DNA of 64,000 nt from Martelella mediterranea DSM 17316 (GTDB lineage Bacteria; Pseudomonadota; Alphaproteobacteria; Rhizobiales; Rhizobiaceae): contig NZ_CP020333.1 in the NCBI RefSeq assembly GCF_002043005.1, positions 62,001-126,000 of the forward strand, in the 5' to 3' direction. Positions 43,975-53,369 of the stretch are shown here, piece by piece. Each line of letters opens with the position of its first letter. Within the stretch, counting starts at the first letter, position 1. The notes under the pieces are model-generated. The model was not told the origin of the DNA. It saw only the letters and a program-made list of their open reading frames with translations, and made no database searches. The position numbers were made by a program, and so were the translations under genes.

Positions 43975-44375
43975 ATGGCCAAGGCCCGCCACTCCCGTTT
44001 CGACTGCAGCCCCGGCTGTTCCGTCGAGGCCGCGATCGGCCTGATCGACGGCAAATGGAAATCCGTGATCCTGTTTCACCTTCTGTCCGGCACGCTGCGC
44101 TTCAACGAAATCCGCCGGCACATCGTCAATGTCACGCCGCGCATGCTGACCAACCAGTTGCGCGAGCTGGAGAGGAGGACGGGCTGATCGTGCGCACCGT
44201 TTACGCGCAGGTGCCGCCGAAGGTGGAATACTCGCTGTCAGAGCTTGGCCGCAGCATGGAGCCCATCCTGCTTTCTCTGAAGGGATGGGGTGATGCAATA
44301 TCGGGTTTTGTTCGGCAAGCCGAAGGGATACGATCCGCGAGAACGGGCGAACGAAACACAGCGGGTAGACGCTGA
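43975..44375 (+). pseudogene. HxlR-family transcriptional regulator, frameshifted
   Basis: From ATG 43975 the frame reads FDCSPGCSVEAAIGLIDGKWKSVILFHLLSGTLRFNEIRRHI, a classic HxlR winged helix, to a premature stop at about 44187. The rest (DGLIVRTVYAQVPPKVEYSLSELGRSMEPIL) continues in another frame to 44375. The break is at about 44168-44178, where CTGGAGAGGAGGACGGG contains an extra AG compared with the expected CTG GAG GAG GAC GGG. It is either a recent mutation or an assembly error. Confidence 0.8.
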
Positions 44376-44972
44376 GGTCATGTTCCGGCAAACGAGCCGA
44401 GTTTCGGTTCGCAGGCGATGGCATTCAGCCACTACGGTTTGCTGATTTCCTCGCAGGGCCGCGCCTGTCGGCCGAAAAAGAACCGGTCGCCACATTTTGA
44501 AAACAGACTTCCCCGATGACGGGAGTTGCCATTTTGGATTTCGTCCACCCATCGCCTGCCTGGACGATCGGCCATTCCTCGTCGAGCAAGACGTTACATG
44601 AGGCGACACATTGGATCAGTTCATCATCTGCGATGCCAGAACAAGTCATACCCAACTGCTGCGGATAGTCGCTGACGCCACCGGTGGTGCGCCCCTAGCC
44701 CAGATACCCCAAAGCCCCGATCAAACCGCATTCATCGAGTGGCCCCTGGGAGATCGCGTTAGGTGAGGCTACCGCGGGGAGTCCTTTGACGGGGACGAAA
44801 TCGGGCCTTTTTATTAGGAATCGGCGGTCAAGCGAGCCGCATAGATAAAGTGAACTGAAGTATTCGTGTTGCAATACCTGCGCAATAGTGATAATTATTC
44901 CGTGCTGTCGGAAGAAGCTCACTCTCCCCGGTCGGCTGCGGCGCCCGGCACCTTTGCTTGTCGGAGACAATC
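44376..44972. other. Intergenic stretch with no recognisable gene
   Basis: About 600 bp. A 76-codon minus-strand frame at 44425-44655 (with LLDEEWPIVQAGDGW) and a 91-codon one at 44695-44970 have no family pattern. The sequence is mixed in composition and probably consists of deletion scars within the island. The ribosome-binding site for the kinase gene (CGGAG) is at 44962-44966. Confidence 0.4.
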
Positions 44973-46775
44973 ATGCAATCGCTTGAAAATGGGTTGCTTG
45001 AAGGCGTCGAAACGGCCATATCGGCGCATTTGAGCGCGACGTCGGTCTTGGAACGCCTGCCGGTCGGCGCTTATGTGTGCGCTTCAGACGGTCGTATCAT
45101 CCGTTACAACGCGGCGGCGGCGGATTTATGGGGGCGAACACCGATCCCAGACGCGGAGGAGCGTTTCTGTGGCTCTCATCGCCTGTTCGACCTGAATGAC
45201 CGTCACGTCCCACACGCTGCTTGCCCGATGGCGGTCGCGCTGGCAACGGGACGAGACTTCCGTGATCAACCGATCAAAATCGAACGCCCGGATGGCAGCC
45301 GGATAACCGCGCTGGTGGATATCCAGCCGTTCAGGGACGACAGCGGCGCCGTCGCCGGCGCTGTCAACATATTCCGGCAGTCCGAGCCTCCAGCACAAGT
45401 TCCGAGCCGGAACTTCCCGGCAATGTATCGCTCGTTCAGACGCTGCAGGCTCTGCCAGCGGCGATCTACTTCACCGACGCCGACGGTAAGATCACGTTTT
45501 ACAACCAAGCGGCGGCCGAAATGTGGGGCGCCCGTCCCGAAATTGGCCGCAGCGAATTCTGCGGTTCATGGAAGCTTTTTCGTCCGGACGGCACGCCATT
45601 GCCGCATGATCAGTGCCCCATGGCGGTCGCACTGAGAGAACAAAGGGCGATCAGCGGTGAAGAAGCTGAGGCTGAGCGACCCGACGGCACGCGCGTTCCT
45701 TTTTTGGCTTACCCTACGCCGCTGTTCGATGAATCCGACACGCTTGTCGGTGCAGTGAACATGCTTGTCGACATCAGCGGCCGAAAGACTGCGGAAATGG
45801 CCAGCCAGCGCCTGGCAGCGATCGTCGAATCGTCGGACGACGCGATCCTGTCCAAGGATGTGAACGGCGTCATCACGAGCTGGAACCGCGGAGCTGAACG
45901 GGCTTTATGGCTTCCGCGAAGACGAAGTGCTCGGCCGGTCGGTCACTCTTCTCATCCCGCTCGACAGACAGGATGAGGAGCCGCGGATTCTTGCTCGTAT
46001 CCGAAGCGGCGAACGGATCGAGCATTACGAAACCGTGCGGCAGAAAAAGGACGGTAGCCTGGTCGATGTTTCGCTGTCCGTGTCGCCGATTTTTGATGGC
46101 GCCGGCAAGGTCATCGGGGCCTCGAAGATCGCAAGGGATATCTCCGAGCGGCGGCGCGCCGAAGAGCAGAAGGACCTGCTCCTGCGCGAGATGGACCACC
46201 GTGTGAAGAATCTCTTCGCGCTCGCAAGCGGCCTGGTGAATGTCAGCGTGGGCGGTGCGGCATCCGTAAGCGACCTGGTGTCCGATCTGCAGAGCAAGTT
46301 CAGGGCACTCGCACGGGCGCATGCGCTGACGCTTTCGACGACAGGGAACGATTCCGACCGTACCGCGACGCTGCACAATCTTATCGCCGAAATAACCGAG
46401 CCCTATCGCGGGGAAGACGGCGTCTCCCGCGTCAGAGTGTCTGGGGAGGATTTCACGCTCGGACGCACAGCCGTGACAAGCATCGCACTGCTGTTGCACG
46501 AATTCGCAACCAATGCCCTCAAATATGGCGCTTTGGGGAATCCGGATGGCGAGGTGCTGGTCGAGATATGTTCCGTCGGCAACGACGTCCGCATCGTGTG
46601 GTTCGAGGCTGGAGGGAGCCAGCAACGCGAGGGCTCATCCGGCGATGGTTTCGGCAGCCGTCTGGCTCGCGCGACGGTCGCGGCCCTGGACAGTCGTTTT
46701 GAGCGGAACTTCAGCGACCTTGGTCTCGAGATTGTGCTGTCCATTCCCCGGGCTAAGACCCGGTTTGAGGCTTGA
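44973..46775 (+). pseudogene. PAS-domain HWE-family histidine kinase, two compensating frameshifts
   Basis: About 600 codons. PAS1 lies at 45030-45380 (LPVGAYVCASDGRIIRYNAAAADLWG), PAS2 at 45440-45780 (FYNQAAAEMWGARPEIGR), PAS3 at 45805-46150, and an HWE kinase core to 46775 with the phospho-acceptor MDHRVKNLFAL, N-box HEFATNALKYGAL and WFE (IVWFEAGG). The frame is lost near 45385-45415 and restored at a G run at 45899-45901, where one G is extra (GAACGGGCTTTATGGC). Between the two, PAS2 and the start of PAS3 are in a different frame. HWE kinases sense stress or light in rhizobia. No response regulator is adjacent. Confidence 0.78.
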
Positions 46776-46976
46776 AGCGCGTTGTGCCTTTCTAAACCTC
46801 GCAACGAGCCGAAATAGCATCGAACGCGGGATCCCATATTCCTCACGCGCAGCCGCGACTACCTCAGCTGTCACTTTCCCATCACTGCCGCGAAGCAGAT
46901 ATCGAAGAAACTCTTCCGGACTTACATCGTCGGCATGCCGGTCACCATCATCGGGGGCTTCTTGGGATAAAATCAT
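46776..46976 (-). pseudogene. 5' fragment of a tniA-like (Mu-type) transposase gene
   Basis: About 67 codons on the minus strand from ATG 46976. They hold a helix-turn-helix typical of the TniA/MuA N-terminus (KVTAEVVAAAREEYGIPRS, then MLFRLVARFRKAQRASSLKPG). Homology stops where the kinase gene ends, so the DDE catalytic core is absent. It lies directly inside the right end-repeat cluster, the usual position of the first transposition gene. Confidence 0.55.
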
Positions 46977-47016
46977 ACGGCGACATTATGGTCGATCGAC
47001 CGGTCGATCAATCCCA

Positions 47017-47082
47017 TTTGGAGTGTAAAAAAATCTCATTGGTGTCTCATTTGAAGTGTAACGCGTTACACTTCAGTCTCAC
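47017..47082. repeat. Right end-repeat cluster of the decayed transposon
   Basis: Three copies of the same repeat family as at 39157-39416. They are inverted at 47017-47028 (TTTGGAGTGTAA), inverted at 47044-47061 (GTCTCATTTGAAGTGTAA) and direct at 47065-47082 (GTTACACTTCAGTCTCAC). The last two abut to give a perfect 24-bp palindrome (47052-47075; half-site TGAAGTGTAACG). Confidence 0.65.
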
Positions 47083-47224
47083 GCAAATCATTGAAAACAT
47101 TCGATGCGCGAGTCTCGGCTTCAAACATAAATCGACAACTGTCGCAAAACTGAAACAGCTCTCTGGTTAGGTGCGCGCGACCTCACGCCATGTGAAAATG
47201 CAGTCGCCAAAACCGGAGTCCTTA

Positions 47225-50200
47225 ATGTCGCGTTCGCCTCGTATCCGCAGTTCCTTTTCCCGCAGCCGGCGTGCGATCTTCATGCTGAGCGCCAGCGTCC
47301 TCGTGCTTGGCGATCTGTGTCTCACGGCGACGGCCGAGGCTGCGGATTTCACCGTTCCGCCAGCTTCCGGCTCGCAGACCGTTTCGGGCGACGACAGGGG
47401 CGTGATTGAAAGCGGCGCGACGCTCACGGCCACAGACGATCAGGCGATCCTCTGGGACGGTTCGGCGACCGGCGACGGCATTACGATCATCAACCACGGC
47501 ACGATCGACGGCAAGAAGGAACGGGCCATCGACACCGAGGACGATGTCGGCGGCCGGTTTACGCTCACCAATACCGGCACGATCAAATCGAAGAAAGCCG
47601 ATGCCTTCCGCATCGACAGCGCGTTGGAGAACGGCGCGGTGATCGTCGATAATAGCGGCATCATCACCACGGATGGCGGCCAGGCGCTCGATTTCAACAA
47701 CGCCACGGCCGAAAACGCGGTCGTCAACATCACAAACCGCGCCGCCGCGATCATCACGTCGAGCGATACCGATGCCATCCGTCTGGGGGGTGGCACGATC
47801 TCGCTCGTCAATGACGGCACGATCTCGACCACGAAATCGGACAAGCGCGCCATTTCCTTTGACGACGACGAGAATTTCGAGACTCTCTCTTCCTTCTCGC
47901 TGACCAACGGCGTCTCCGGCGTGATCACCGCCACAGACGACGCGTTGAAGATCAAGGCCGACAAGGACAGCAGCCACGCAGCCTCGATTACGATCGACAA
48001 TGCCGGCGAGATCTCGTCCTCCGTTGGCGGGCAGGCGCTCGATCTTGCCGATATCATCGCCGCCGGCTCGACCATTTCCATCACGAACAGGCAGCCCGGA
48101 ACGATCTCGGCCGCCGACAATGACGGCATCAAGGCCGGCAACGGCACCACGGTCGAGAATTACGGTCTGATCCGCAGCGATTATGCCGAGGGCGAGGCGA
48201 GCGATCAGAACAACAGCGCCATCAAGCTCGATAATGAAGATGCCGACGGCATGGCGCTCGCCGTCAACAACTACGCCGGCGCGACGATTACCGGCGCCTA
48301 CCACGGCGTCAAGGCGTCCGGCGAAAACGACGTTCTGACAGTCACAAACGCCGCCGGCGGCACGATTGCGGGTCGCAACGGCTCCGGGGTGAATTCCAAC
48401 GGCTCCGGCAGCATCGTCAATTACGGCCTGATTTCCGGAACGTTCGACCCGGCCGCCGATTTCGGCGACGGCGACGGCGTCGATTTCGACCGCCGCGGTG
48501 AGTTCTACAATTACGGCCAGATTCTCGGCCTTGGCTCCAAGGGCACCAAGGGCGGCGAGACCAAGCCCTCGACCAGCGAGGCGATCGCCACCGGCGGCGG
48601 CATCATCGTCAACGGCAGCGCGGATTACACGGACGCGCTGATTTCCGGCGCCGATAACGGCATTCTTGACGACAACAGCAATAATGGCGATGCCTTCTAT
48701 GCGCTGTCGGTCACCAATTACGGCACGATCGAAGGCAAGAACGGTTTCGGCATCAAGATGGTCAATGATGCCGGCGCCTTCGGCAATACGGTGATCAATT
48801 ACGGCACGATCTCTGGCACGGAATATGCCGTCTCGATGGGCAATGGCGATGACCGGTTTGTCTATCAGGCCGGCAGCAGCGTGATCGGCTATGTCGATGC
48901 CGAAGGCGGGGTCGACACATTCGAATTCGGCGCGCGCGACGGCGCGTTCGACCTTGGCCTTCTCGGCAGCGCCGCCACCTATCGCAATTTCGAGGCGCTT
49001 GCTTTCGCGGCTGGCTCGAACTGGACCCTGTCCGGCGAGACCGCAATCGCGTCCACCATGACGCTCGCCGGCGCGACGCTCAGGCTTGACGGCTCGCTTG
49101 CCAATATCGCGCTCGATATGGGTGCGGGCGCTTGGCTTGCGGGCAATGGCACGATCGGCGACCTGACGGTTGGCGACGGCGCGACCGTTTCGCCCGGCAA
49201 CTCGATTGGCCTGATCAATGTTGCGGGCGACATCAGCTTCGCGCCCGGCTCGACACTGATCATCGAAACCGATGGTGTCTCGGGCGCCGCCGACCTGGTC
49301 GCGGCCACAGGCAGCGCCACGCTTTCGGGCGGGACCCTGTCGCTGATGATGGCCGATCCGGCCGCCAACTGGAGCACCGCCTACACCGTGCTGACCGCAG
49401 ATGGCGGCGTGTCCGGAAGCTTCGACACCGTGTCCTCCAATGCCGGCTCGACATTTTTGACGACCGGGGTCGATTATGGCGCAACCGCCGTGACCGTGCA
49501 GATGACGCGCAACAATGTCGCCTTCGCCGACTACGCGGTGACGGCCAATGAGCGGGCCGCCGCCAATGCGCTGGATGCCCTGCCGCAATCGAGCGCGCTT
49601 TACGGCGCGGTCGTCGTGCAAGATGGCGCCGGGGCGACAGAGGCTTTCGACGCGCTTTCGGGCGACATTCACGCAAGCCTCAAGACCGGCCTGATCGAGG
49701 ACAGCCGCTATGTCCGCGCCGCGGCTTTCTCGCGCCTTGAGGAAGCAGCGGGCGCGCCGGGTTTCTGGCTGCAGCCCTTCGGCGGTTGGGGCACGACGGA
49801 TGGCGACGGCAATGCGCGTGGGCTTGACCGCAGCACCGGCGGCGTCCTCGGCGGCGGCGATTTTGCGCTTGGCGACACTGCCCGCGCCGGCATCATCGCC
49901 GGTTACCAGGCCTCGCGCTACAAGGAAGACGGCAGCGATGCGAAGGCGACGGCCGATACCTTCCTGCTCGGGGTCTATGGCGGCGGCGAATGGCAGGGCT
50001 TCGGCCTCAGCGCTGGCGCGGCCTATGGATGGTCCACGGTCGATACCGCCCGCACTGCGGCGTTCCCGGGCTTTTCCGAATACCTTTCCGGTTCGACAGA
50101 TGCGGGCACGGCGCAGATCTTCGGCGAAGCCAGCTACAAGTTCGACATGGGTGCGGCCACGCTTCAGCCCTTCGCCAATCTCGCCTATGTCAACCTGCAT

Positions 50201-50599
50201 ACGGACGGTTATATCGAAACCGGCGGGTCGGCAGCGCTGGCGGTAGCCTCCGGCGACACCGACACCACGTTCTCGACGCTTGGCCTGCGCGCTTCCACCG
50301 ATTTCGATATTGCCAATGGCGGCTCCGCCAGTCTTTCCGGCATGATCGGCTGGCGTCATGCCTTCGGCACGACGGTGCCAAATGCCGCGAACAGTTTCGC
50401 CGGCGGCATGCCCTTCGTCGTCGATGGCGCGCCGATCGCCGAAAACGCGGCGGTCGTCGAGGCCGGCCTCGATTTCGATCTCGGCGCTTTCGGCAAGGAC
50501 GGCAAGGGGCGGGCCGCGCTCGGCGTGTTCTACGCCGGACAGTTCGGCGACGGCTCCAGCGACAATTCGGTTCAGGGCCGGCTGACGCTCACCTTCTGA
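47225..50599 (+). CDS. Autotransporter (type Va) with repetitive passenger
   Basis: A 1124-aa outer-membrane protein. The start at 47225 follows GGAG at 47214-47217 and gives an extended signal peptide ending near TATAEAA. The passenger (about residues 40-800) is built of imperfect repeats of about 40-60 residues around NxGTI/NYGTI (NHGTIDGKKERAIDTED; NTGTIKSKKADAF; NYGTIEGKNGFGIKM), consistent with a right-handed beta-helix. A C-terminal beta-barrel domain (about 840-1124; FWLQPFGGWGTTDGDGNARG to RLTLTF) ends in Phe. It is probably an adhesin or biofilm factor. No enzymatic motif was seen. It lies immediately outside the transposon relic. Confidence 0.87.
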   Translation: MSRSPRIRSSFSRSRRAIFMLSASVLVLGDLCLTATAEAADFTVPPASGSQTVSGDDRGVIESGATLTATDDQAILWDGSATGDGITIINHGTIDGKKERAIDTEDDVGGRFTLTNTGTIKSKKADAFRIDSALENGAVIVDNSGIITTDGGQALDFNNATAENAVVNITNRAAAIITSSDTDAIRLGGGTISLVNDGTISTTKSDKRAISFDDDENFETLSSFSLTNGVSGVITATDDALKIKADKDSSHAASITIDNAGEISSSVGGQALDLADIIAAGSTISITNRQPGTISAADNDGIKAGNGTTVENYGLIRSDYAEGEASDQNNSAIKLDNEDADGMALAVNNYAGATITGAYHGVKASGENDVLTVTNAAGGTIAGRNGSGVNSNGSGSIVNYGLISGTFDPAADFGDGDGVDFDRRGEFYNYGQILGLGSKGTKGGETKPSTSEAIATGGGIIVNGSADYTDALISGADNGILDDNSNNGDAFYALSVTNYGTIEGKNGFGIKMVNDAGAFGNTVINYGTISGTEYAVSMGNGDDRFVYQAGSSVIGYVDAEGGVDTFEFGARDGAFDLGLLGSAATYRNFEALAFAAGSNWTLSGETAIASTMTLAGATLRLDGSLANIALDMGAGAWLAGNGTIGDLTVGDGATVSPGNSIGLINVAGDISFAPGSTLIIETDGVSGAADLVAATGSATLSGGTLSLMMADPAANWSTAYTVLTADGGVSGSFDTVSSNAGSTFLTTGVDYGATAVTVQMTRNNVAFADYAVTANERAAANALDALPQSSALYGAVVVQDGAGATEAFDALSGDIHASLKTGLIEDSRYVRAAAFSRLEEAAGAPGFWLQPFGGWGTTDGDGNARGLDRSTGGVLGGGDFALGDTARAGIIAGYQASRYKEDGSDAKATADTFLLGVYGGGEWQGFGLSAGAAYGWSTVDTARTAAFPGFSEYLSGSTDAGTAQIFGEASYKFDMGAATLQPFANLAYVNLHTDGYIETGGSAALAVASGDTDTTFSTLGLRASTDFDIANGGSASLSGMIGWRHAFGTTVPNAANSFAGGMPFVVDGAPIAENAAVVEAGLDFDLGAFGKDGKGRAALGVFYAGQFGDGSSDNSVQGRLTLTF

Positions 50600-50617
50600 G
50601 ATGGAGCGATCCTGCTA

Positions 50618-51613
50618 TCAGGCCGGAGCGGGCCCTGTGGTGTTGCGGACAACGAGGTGGGTTTCGAGGACGTAGCGCGCCTCGCGGATCGAGCCGGATT
50701 GCAGCGCCTCCATCAGCAGGGTGACGGCGAGGCGGCCGGCTTCGGCCGAGCGGTTCGAAACCGAGGTCAGCGCCGGATAGGTGACGGCGCCGAGCACGTC
50801 ATCGCAGCCGATCAGACTGAAACGCTCCGGTACGGCGACATTGTATTCGGCAAGTCCCGCGAGGATGCCCTGCGCGGTGATGTCATCGAAGGCGATTGCG
50901 GCGGTCGCGCCCGTTTCGAGGATGGCGTCAACTGTGCGGTGCCCTGATTGATAGGTTGGAACGATCGGCGGAAGCGCCACGATTTCAAGGCCGAGCTTGC
51001 GGGCAGCGCTTCTGAGCGCCGAGCGCCGTTCGCGGTTCGACCACGAGGTGTGCGGGCCGTTGACATAGACTATTTTTCGGTGGCCGAGCTCGGCCAGGTG
51101 TTCCGCCGCCTGCCTTACGCCCGATCCGGAATCGATGAGCACGCGGGGGATGCCCTTGATGTCGCGATTGATCAGCACCAGCGGGCGCTGCGCGGCATGA
51201 GCAAGGATGCGTTCGTCCGAAAGCCGCGGCGATGCCAGCACCAGCCCCTCGACCTGACCGGCGAAGCGGCCGAGCAGCTTGTCCTCCTGCGCCGGCTTTT
51301 CTTCGGTATTGCCAAGGAACACGCAGAAATCGGAACGGTCGGCCTCAAGCTGGGTTGCAGCGATCAGCGGCGGGAAGAACGGGTTGGCGATGTCGGGCAC
51401 CACAAGGGCGATATTGCCGTGCCGGCCGGTGGAAAGCGCCCGGGCCGTGTGGTTCGGCACATAACCGAGCGCCTGCGCCGCCTTCATGATCCGCTCCACG
51501 GTCTCGGGCAGAAGCATGTCGGGATGGCGGAAGGCGCGCGATACGCTGGAGCGCGCCACCCCTGCCTCAGCGGCCACCTGGCTGATGGTGACACCCTTGT
51601 CGCGCTTGATCAT
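50618..51613 (-). CDS. LacI-family transcriptional regulator
   Basis: A 331-aa regulator. The Met at 51613 (MIKRDKGVTISQVAAEAG) gives the normal spacing to the helix-turn-helix; an in-frame ATG at 51652 is the alternative. It has the HTH VTISQVAAEAGVARSSVSRAF, a hinge PNHTARALSTGRHG and a sugar-binding-type effector domain (VVPDIANPFFPPLIAATQ; AIAFDDITAQGILAGL). It is divergent from the nagB-like operon. The palindrome in the shared promoter region (51697-51714) recurs before the importer at 55872, so it probably governs both units and itself. Confidence 0.9.
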   Translation of the reverse strand: MIKRDKGVTISQVAAEAGVARSSVSRAFRHPDMLLPETVERIMKAAQALGYVPNHTARALSTGRHGNIALVVPDIANPFFPPLIAATQLEADRSDFCVFLGNTEEKPAQEDKLLGRFAGQVEGLVLASPRLSDERILAHAAQRPLVLINRDIKGIPRVLIDSGSGVRQAAEHLAELGHRKIVYVNGPHTSWSNRERRSALRSAARKLGLEIVALPPIVPTYQSGHRTVDAILETGATAAIAFDDITAQGILAGLAEYNVAVPERFSLIGCDDVLGAVTYPALTSVSNRSAEAGRLAVTLLMEALQSGSIREARYVLETHLVVRNTTGPAPA

Positions 51614-51692
51614 GGCGGTGCGGCTTTCCTGCGATAATTTTCCCCTGACCATCCTTGTAGAATACTTGCAACGGTTTCGGCTACTCGCTTGC

Positions 51693-51714
51693 TTGACATG
51701 CAACCGGTTGCATG
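51693..51714. promoter_or_regulatory. Promoter -35 box overlapping a LacI operator
   Basis: TTGACA (51693-51698) runs into the perfect 18-bp palindrome CATGCAACCGGTTGCATG (51697-51714) between the LacI gene and the nagB-like gene. The same TTGACA-x-GCAACCGGTTGCATG arrangement is found at 55812-55833. A repressor bound here would block the -35 region. A degraded half-copy (TTGCAACGGTTTC) lies at 51667-51679. Confidence 0.7.
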
Positions 51715-51781
51715 GAATGTTGCCAACAAGATTGATGCCTGAACCGGCCGTGAAGCGCCTCCAGGTTCGCTGCTCGCCGTT

Positions 51782-52597
51782 ATGGAGACTGACTTGACGA
51801 TCGCAGAACGCTCCCACCCCGCGCCGGTCCCGCAACCGCTGACGCTGCGTCAACACGGCGCCCTTCTGGTCAAGAGTTTCGAGGACCGTGCCGGCATGGG
51901 CGCGGCGGCGGCGGCCGATATCGCGGCGGCCCTGCGCGCGCGGATCGCCAATCGCGGCGCGGTGCGGATGGTTTTCGCCGCCGCCCCCAGCCAGGCCGAG
52001 GCGCTCGCCACGCTTGTCGCCGCGCCGGGGATCGACTGGTCGCGCGTCACCGCCTTTCACATGGACGACTATATCGGCCTTGCCGCCGATCATCCTTCCG
52101 GTTTTGCCAACTGGCTCGACGCTTATCTCTTTTCCAGAGTGCGGTTTGCTGCGGTCCATCGCCTCGATCCGGGCGATGATCCGGAGGGTGCTGCGGCACG
52201 CTATGCGGATAAGATGGCCGAGGCGCCTATCGATTTCGTGGTGCTCGGCATCGGCGAAAACGGCCATATCGCGTTCAACGACCCGCCGGTCGCCGATTTT
52301 GACGATCCGCTCGATGTGAAGCCCGTAGCGCTCGACGATGTCTGCCGCACGCAGCAGGTCAATGACGGCTGCTTTCCCGATTTCGATTCCGTGCCGCGGG
52401 AGGCGCTGACGCTCACCGTGCCGCGCCTGATGCGTGCGGACCGCCTGTTCTGTCTCGTGCCGGGTGCAAACAAGCGCGAGGCCGTGCGCGGCACGCTGTA
52501 TGGCGCGGTTGAAACCGCCTGCCCGGCGAGTATCCTGCGCACCCATTCCGCCTGCACCCTATATCTCGACAGGGATTCCGACCCAGATGCCCGATAG
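51782..52597 (+). CDS. Glucosamine-6-phosphate deaminase family protein (NagB-like)
   Basis: A 271-aa protein of the NagB / 6-phosphogluconolactonase fold. An in-frame TTG at 51794 with GGAG at 51785-51788 is a possible alternative start. The active-site regions are FHMDDYIGL (the acid/base Asp) and GIGENGHIAFNDPPVADF. In E. coli the latter reads GNDGHIAFNEP, so the catalytic His is kept while the nearby Asp and Glu become Asn and Asp, as in other GENGH-type deaminases. It would turn an amino-sugar 6-phosphate into the keto sugar phosphate plus ammonia. It is the first gene of the operon to 55782. Confidence 0.85.
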   Translation: METDLTIAERSHPAPVPQPLTLRQHGALLVKSFEDRAGMGAAAAADIAAALRARIANRGAVRMVFAAAPSQAEALATLVAAPGIDWSRVTAFHMDDYIGLAADHPSGFANWLDAYLFSRVRFAAVHRLDPGDDPEGAAARYADKMAEAPIDFVVLGIGENGHIAFNDPPVADFDDPLDVKPVALDDVCRTQQVNDGCFPDFDSVPREALTLTVPRLMRADRLFCLVPGANKREAVRGTLYGAVETACPASILRTHSACTLYLDRDSDPDAR

Positions 52598-53369
52598 CAC
52601 ACCCCGGATCGACGCCGATCGCTTCTGCGAACAATATCTCGCCTCCGTCCATGATCTGATGACGCGGGTGATGCGCGAGGAGCGCGAGGCGCTCGACGCC
52701 GCCGCGGACAAGCTCGCCGACCAGGTGGCCGCCGACCGGCTGATCCATATCTTCGGGCCGGGCGGTCATTCCAATCTGGCTTCCCAGGAAGTGTTCTTCC
52801 GCGCCGGCGGACTGATGCATATCAGCGCGATCCTTGATGAGGGCACGCTGCTTTCCAACGGCGCGCTTCGCTCCATGGCGATCGAGCGGCTTCCGGGTTA
52901 TGGCAGGATCGTGATTGCCGATCGCGGGTTGGGCGAGGCCGATCTGCTCATCCTCGTCAATGCGTATGGCATCAACGCCGCGCTGATCGATGCGGCGCTG
53001 GAGGCCCGGCGGCGCGGGGCCTTCGTGATCGGCGTTTCATCGCGTGAGCACGCCGCCAACTCCGCGCCGGAACACCCCGCCAGACATCCGACAAGGCAGA
53101 ACCTGCACGACATCGTCGATATCGCCATTGATACCAAGGTGCCGATCGGCGATGCCGTTGTCAGCCTGCCGGGCATGGGCGAGAACATTGCCGCCATATC
53201 CACCTTCGCCAACGCCTTCACGCTCAACAATCTGATGATCCGCACGGTCGCCAAGCTGGTGGAGCGAGGGATAGAGCCGCCGGTCTGGCGCTCCGGCAAT
53301 GCACCTGGCGGCGACGAGGCCAACAGCCGGTTCATCGGCGCTTTTCGGGACCGGGTGAGGGCGCTTTGA
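52587..53369 (+). CDS. SIS-domain sugar-phosphate-binding protein
   Basis: A 260-aa protein with a sugar-isomerase (SIS) domain. Family segments are LIHIFGPGGHSNLASQEVFFRAGG (about residue 50), LLILVNAYGINAALIDAALEARRRGAFVIGVSSREHA (about 130) and DTKVPIGDAVVSLPG. The start at 52587 overlaps the NagB-like gene end by 11 bp. It may isomerise, or act with the deaminase on, an amino-sugar phosphate. SIS proteins of this type occur regularly in NagA/NagB operons. It lacks a helix-turn-helix, so it is not an RpiR regulator. Confidence 0.82.
   Translation: MPDSTPRIDADRFCEQYLASVHDLMTRVMREEREALDAAADKLADQVAADRLIHIFGPGGHSNLASQEVFFRAGGLMHISAILDEGTLLSNGALRSMAIERLPGYGRIVIADRGLGEADLLILVNAYGINAALIDAALEARRRGAFVIGVSSREHAANSAPEHPARHPTRQNLHDIVDIAIDTKVPIGDAVVSLPGMGENIAAISTFANAFTLNNLMIRTVAKLVERGIEPPVWRSGNAPGGDEANSRFIGAFRDRVRAL

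Noticed and set aside
44973..46775. Three separate small PAS proteins and a short kinase
   Set aside because: Domain order is continuous and the two frame changes are each explained by a single-base slip, so one damaged kinase gene is simpler.
47222..50359. A 1045-codon open frame on the minus strand opposite the autotransporter
   Set aside because: It is a composition shadow of the GC-rich repetitive passenger gene: Arg/Ala/Gly/Asp-rich low-complexity sequence, no domain pattern, no ribosome-binding site.
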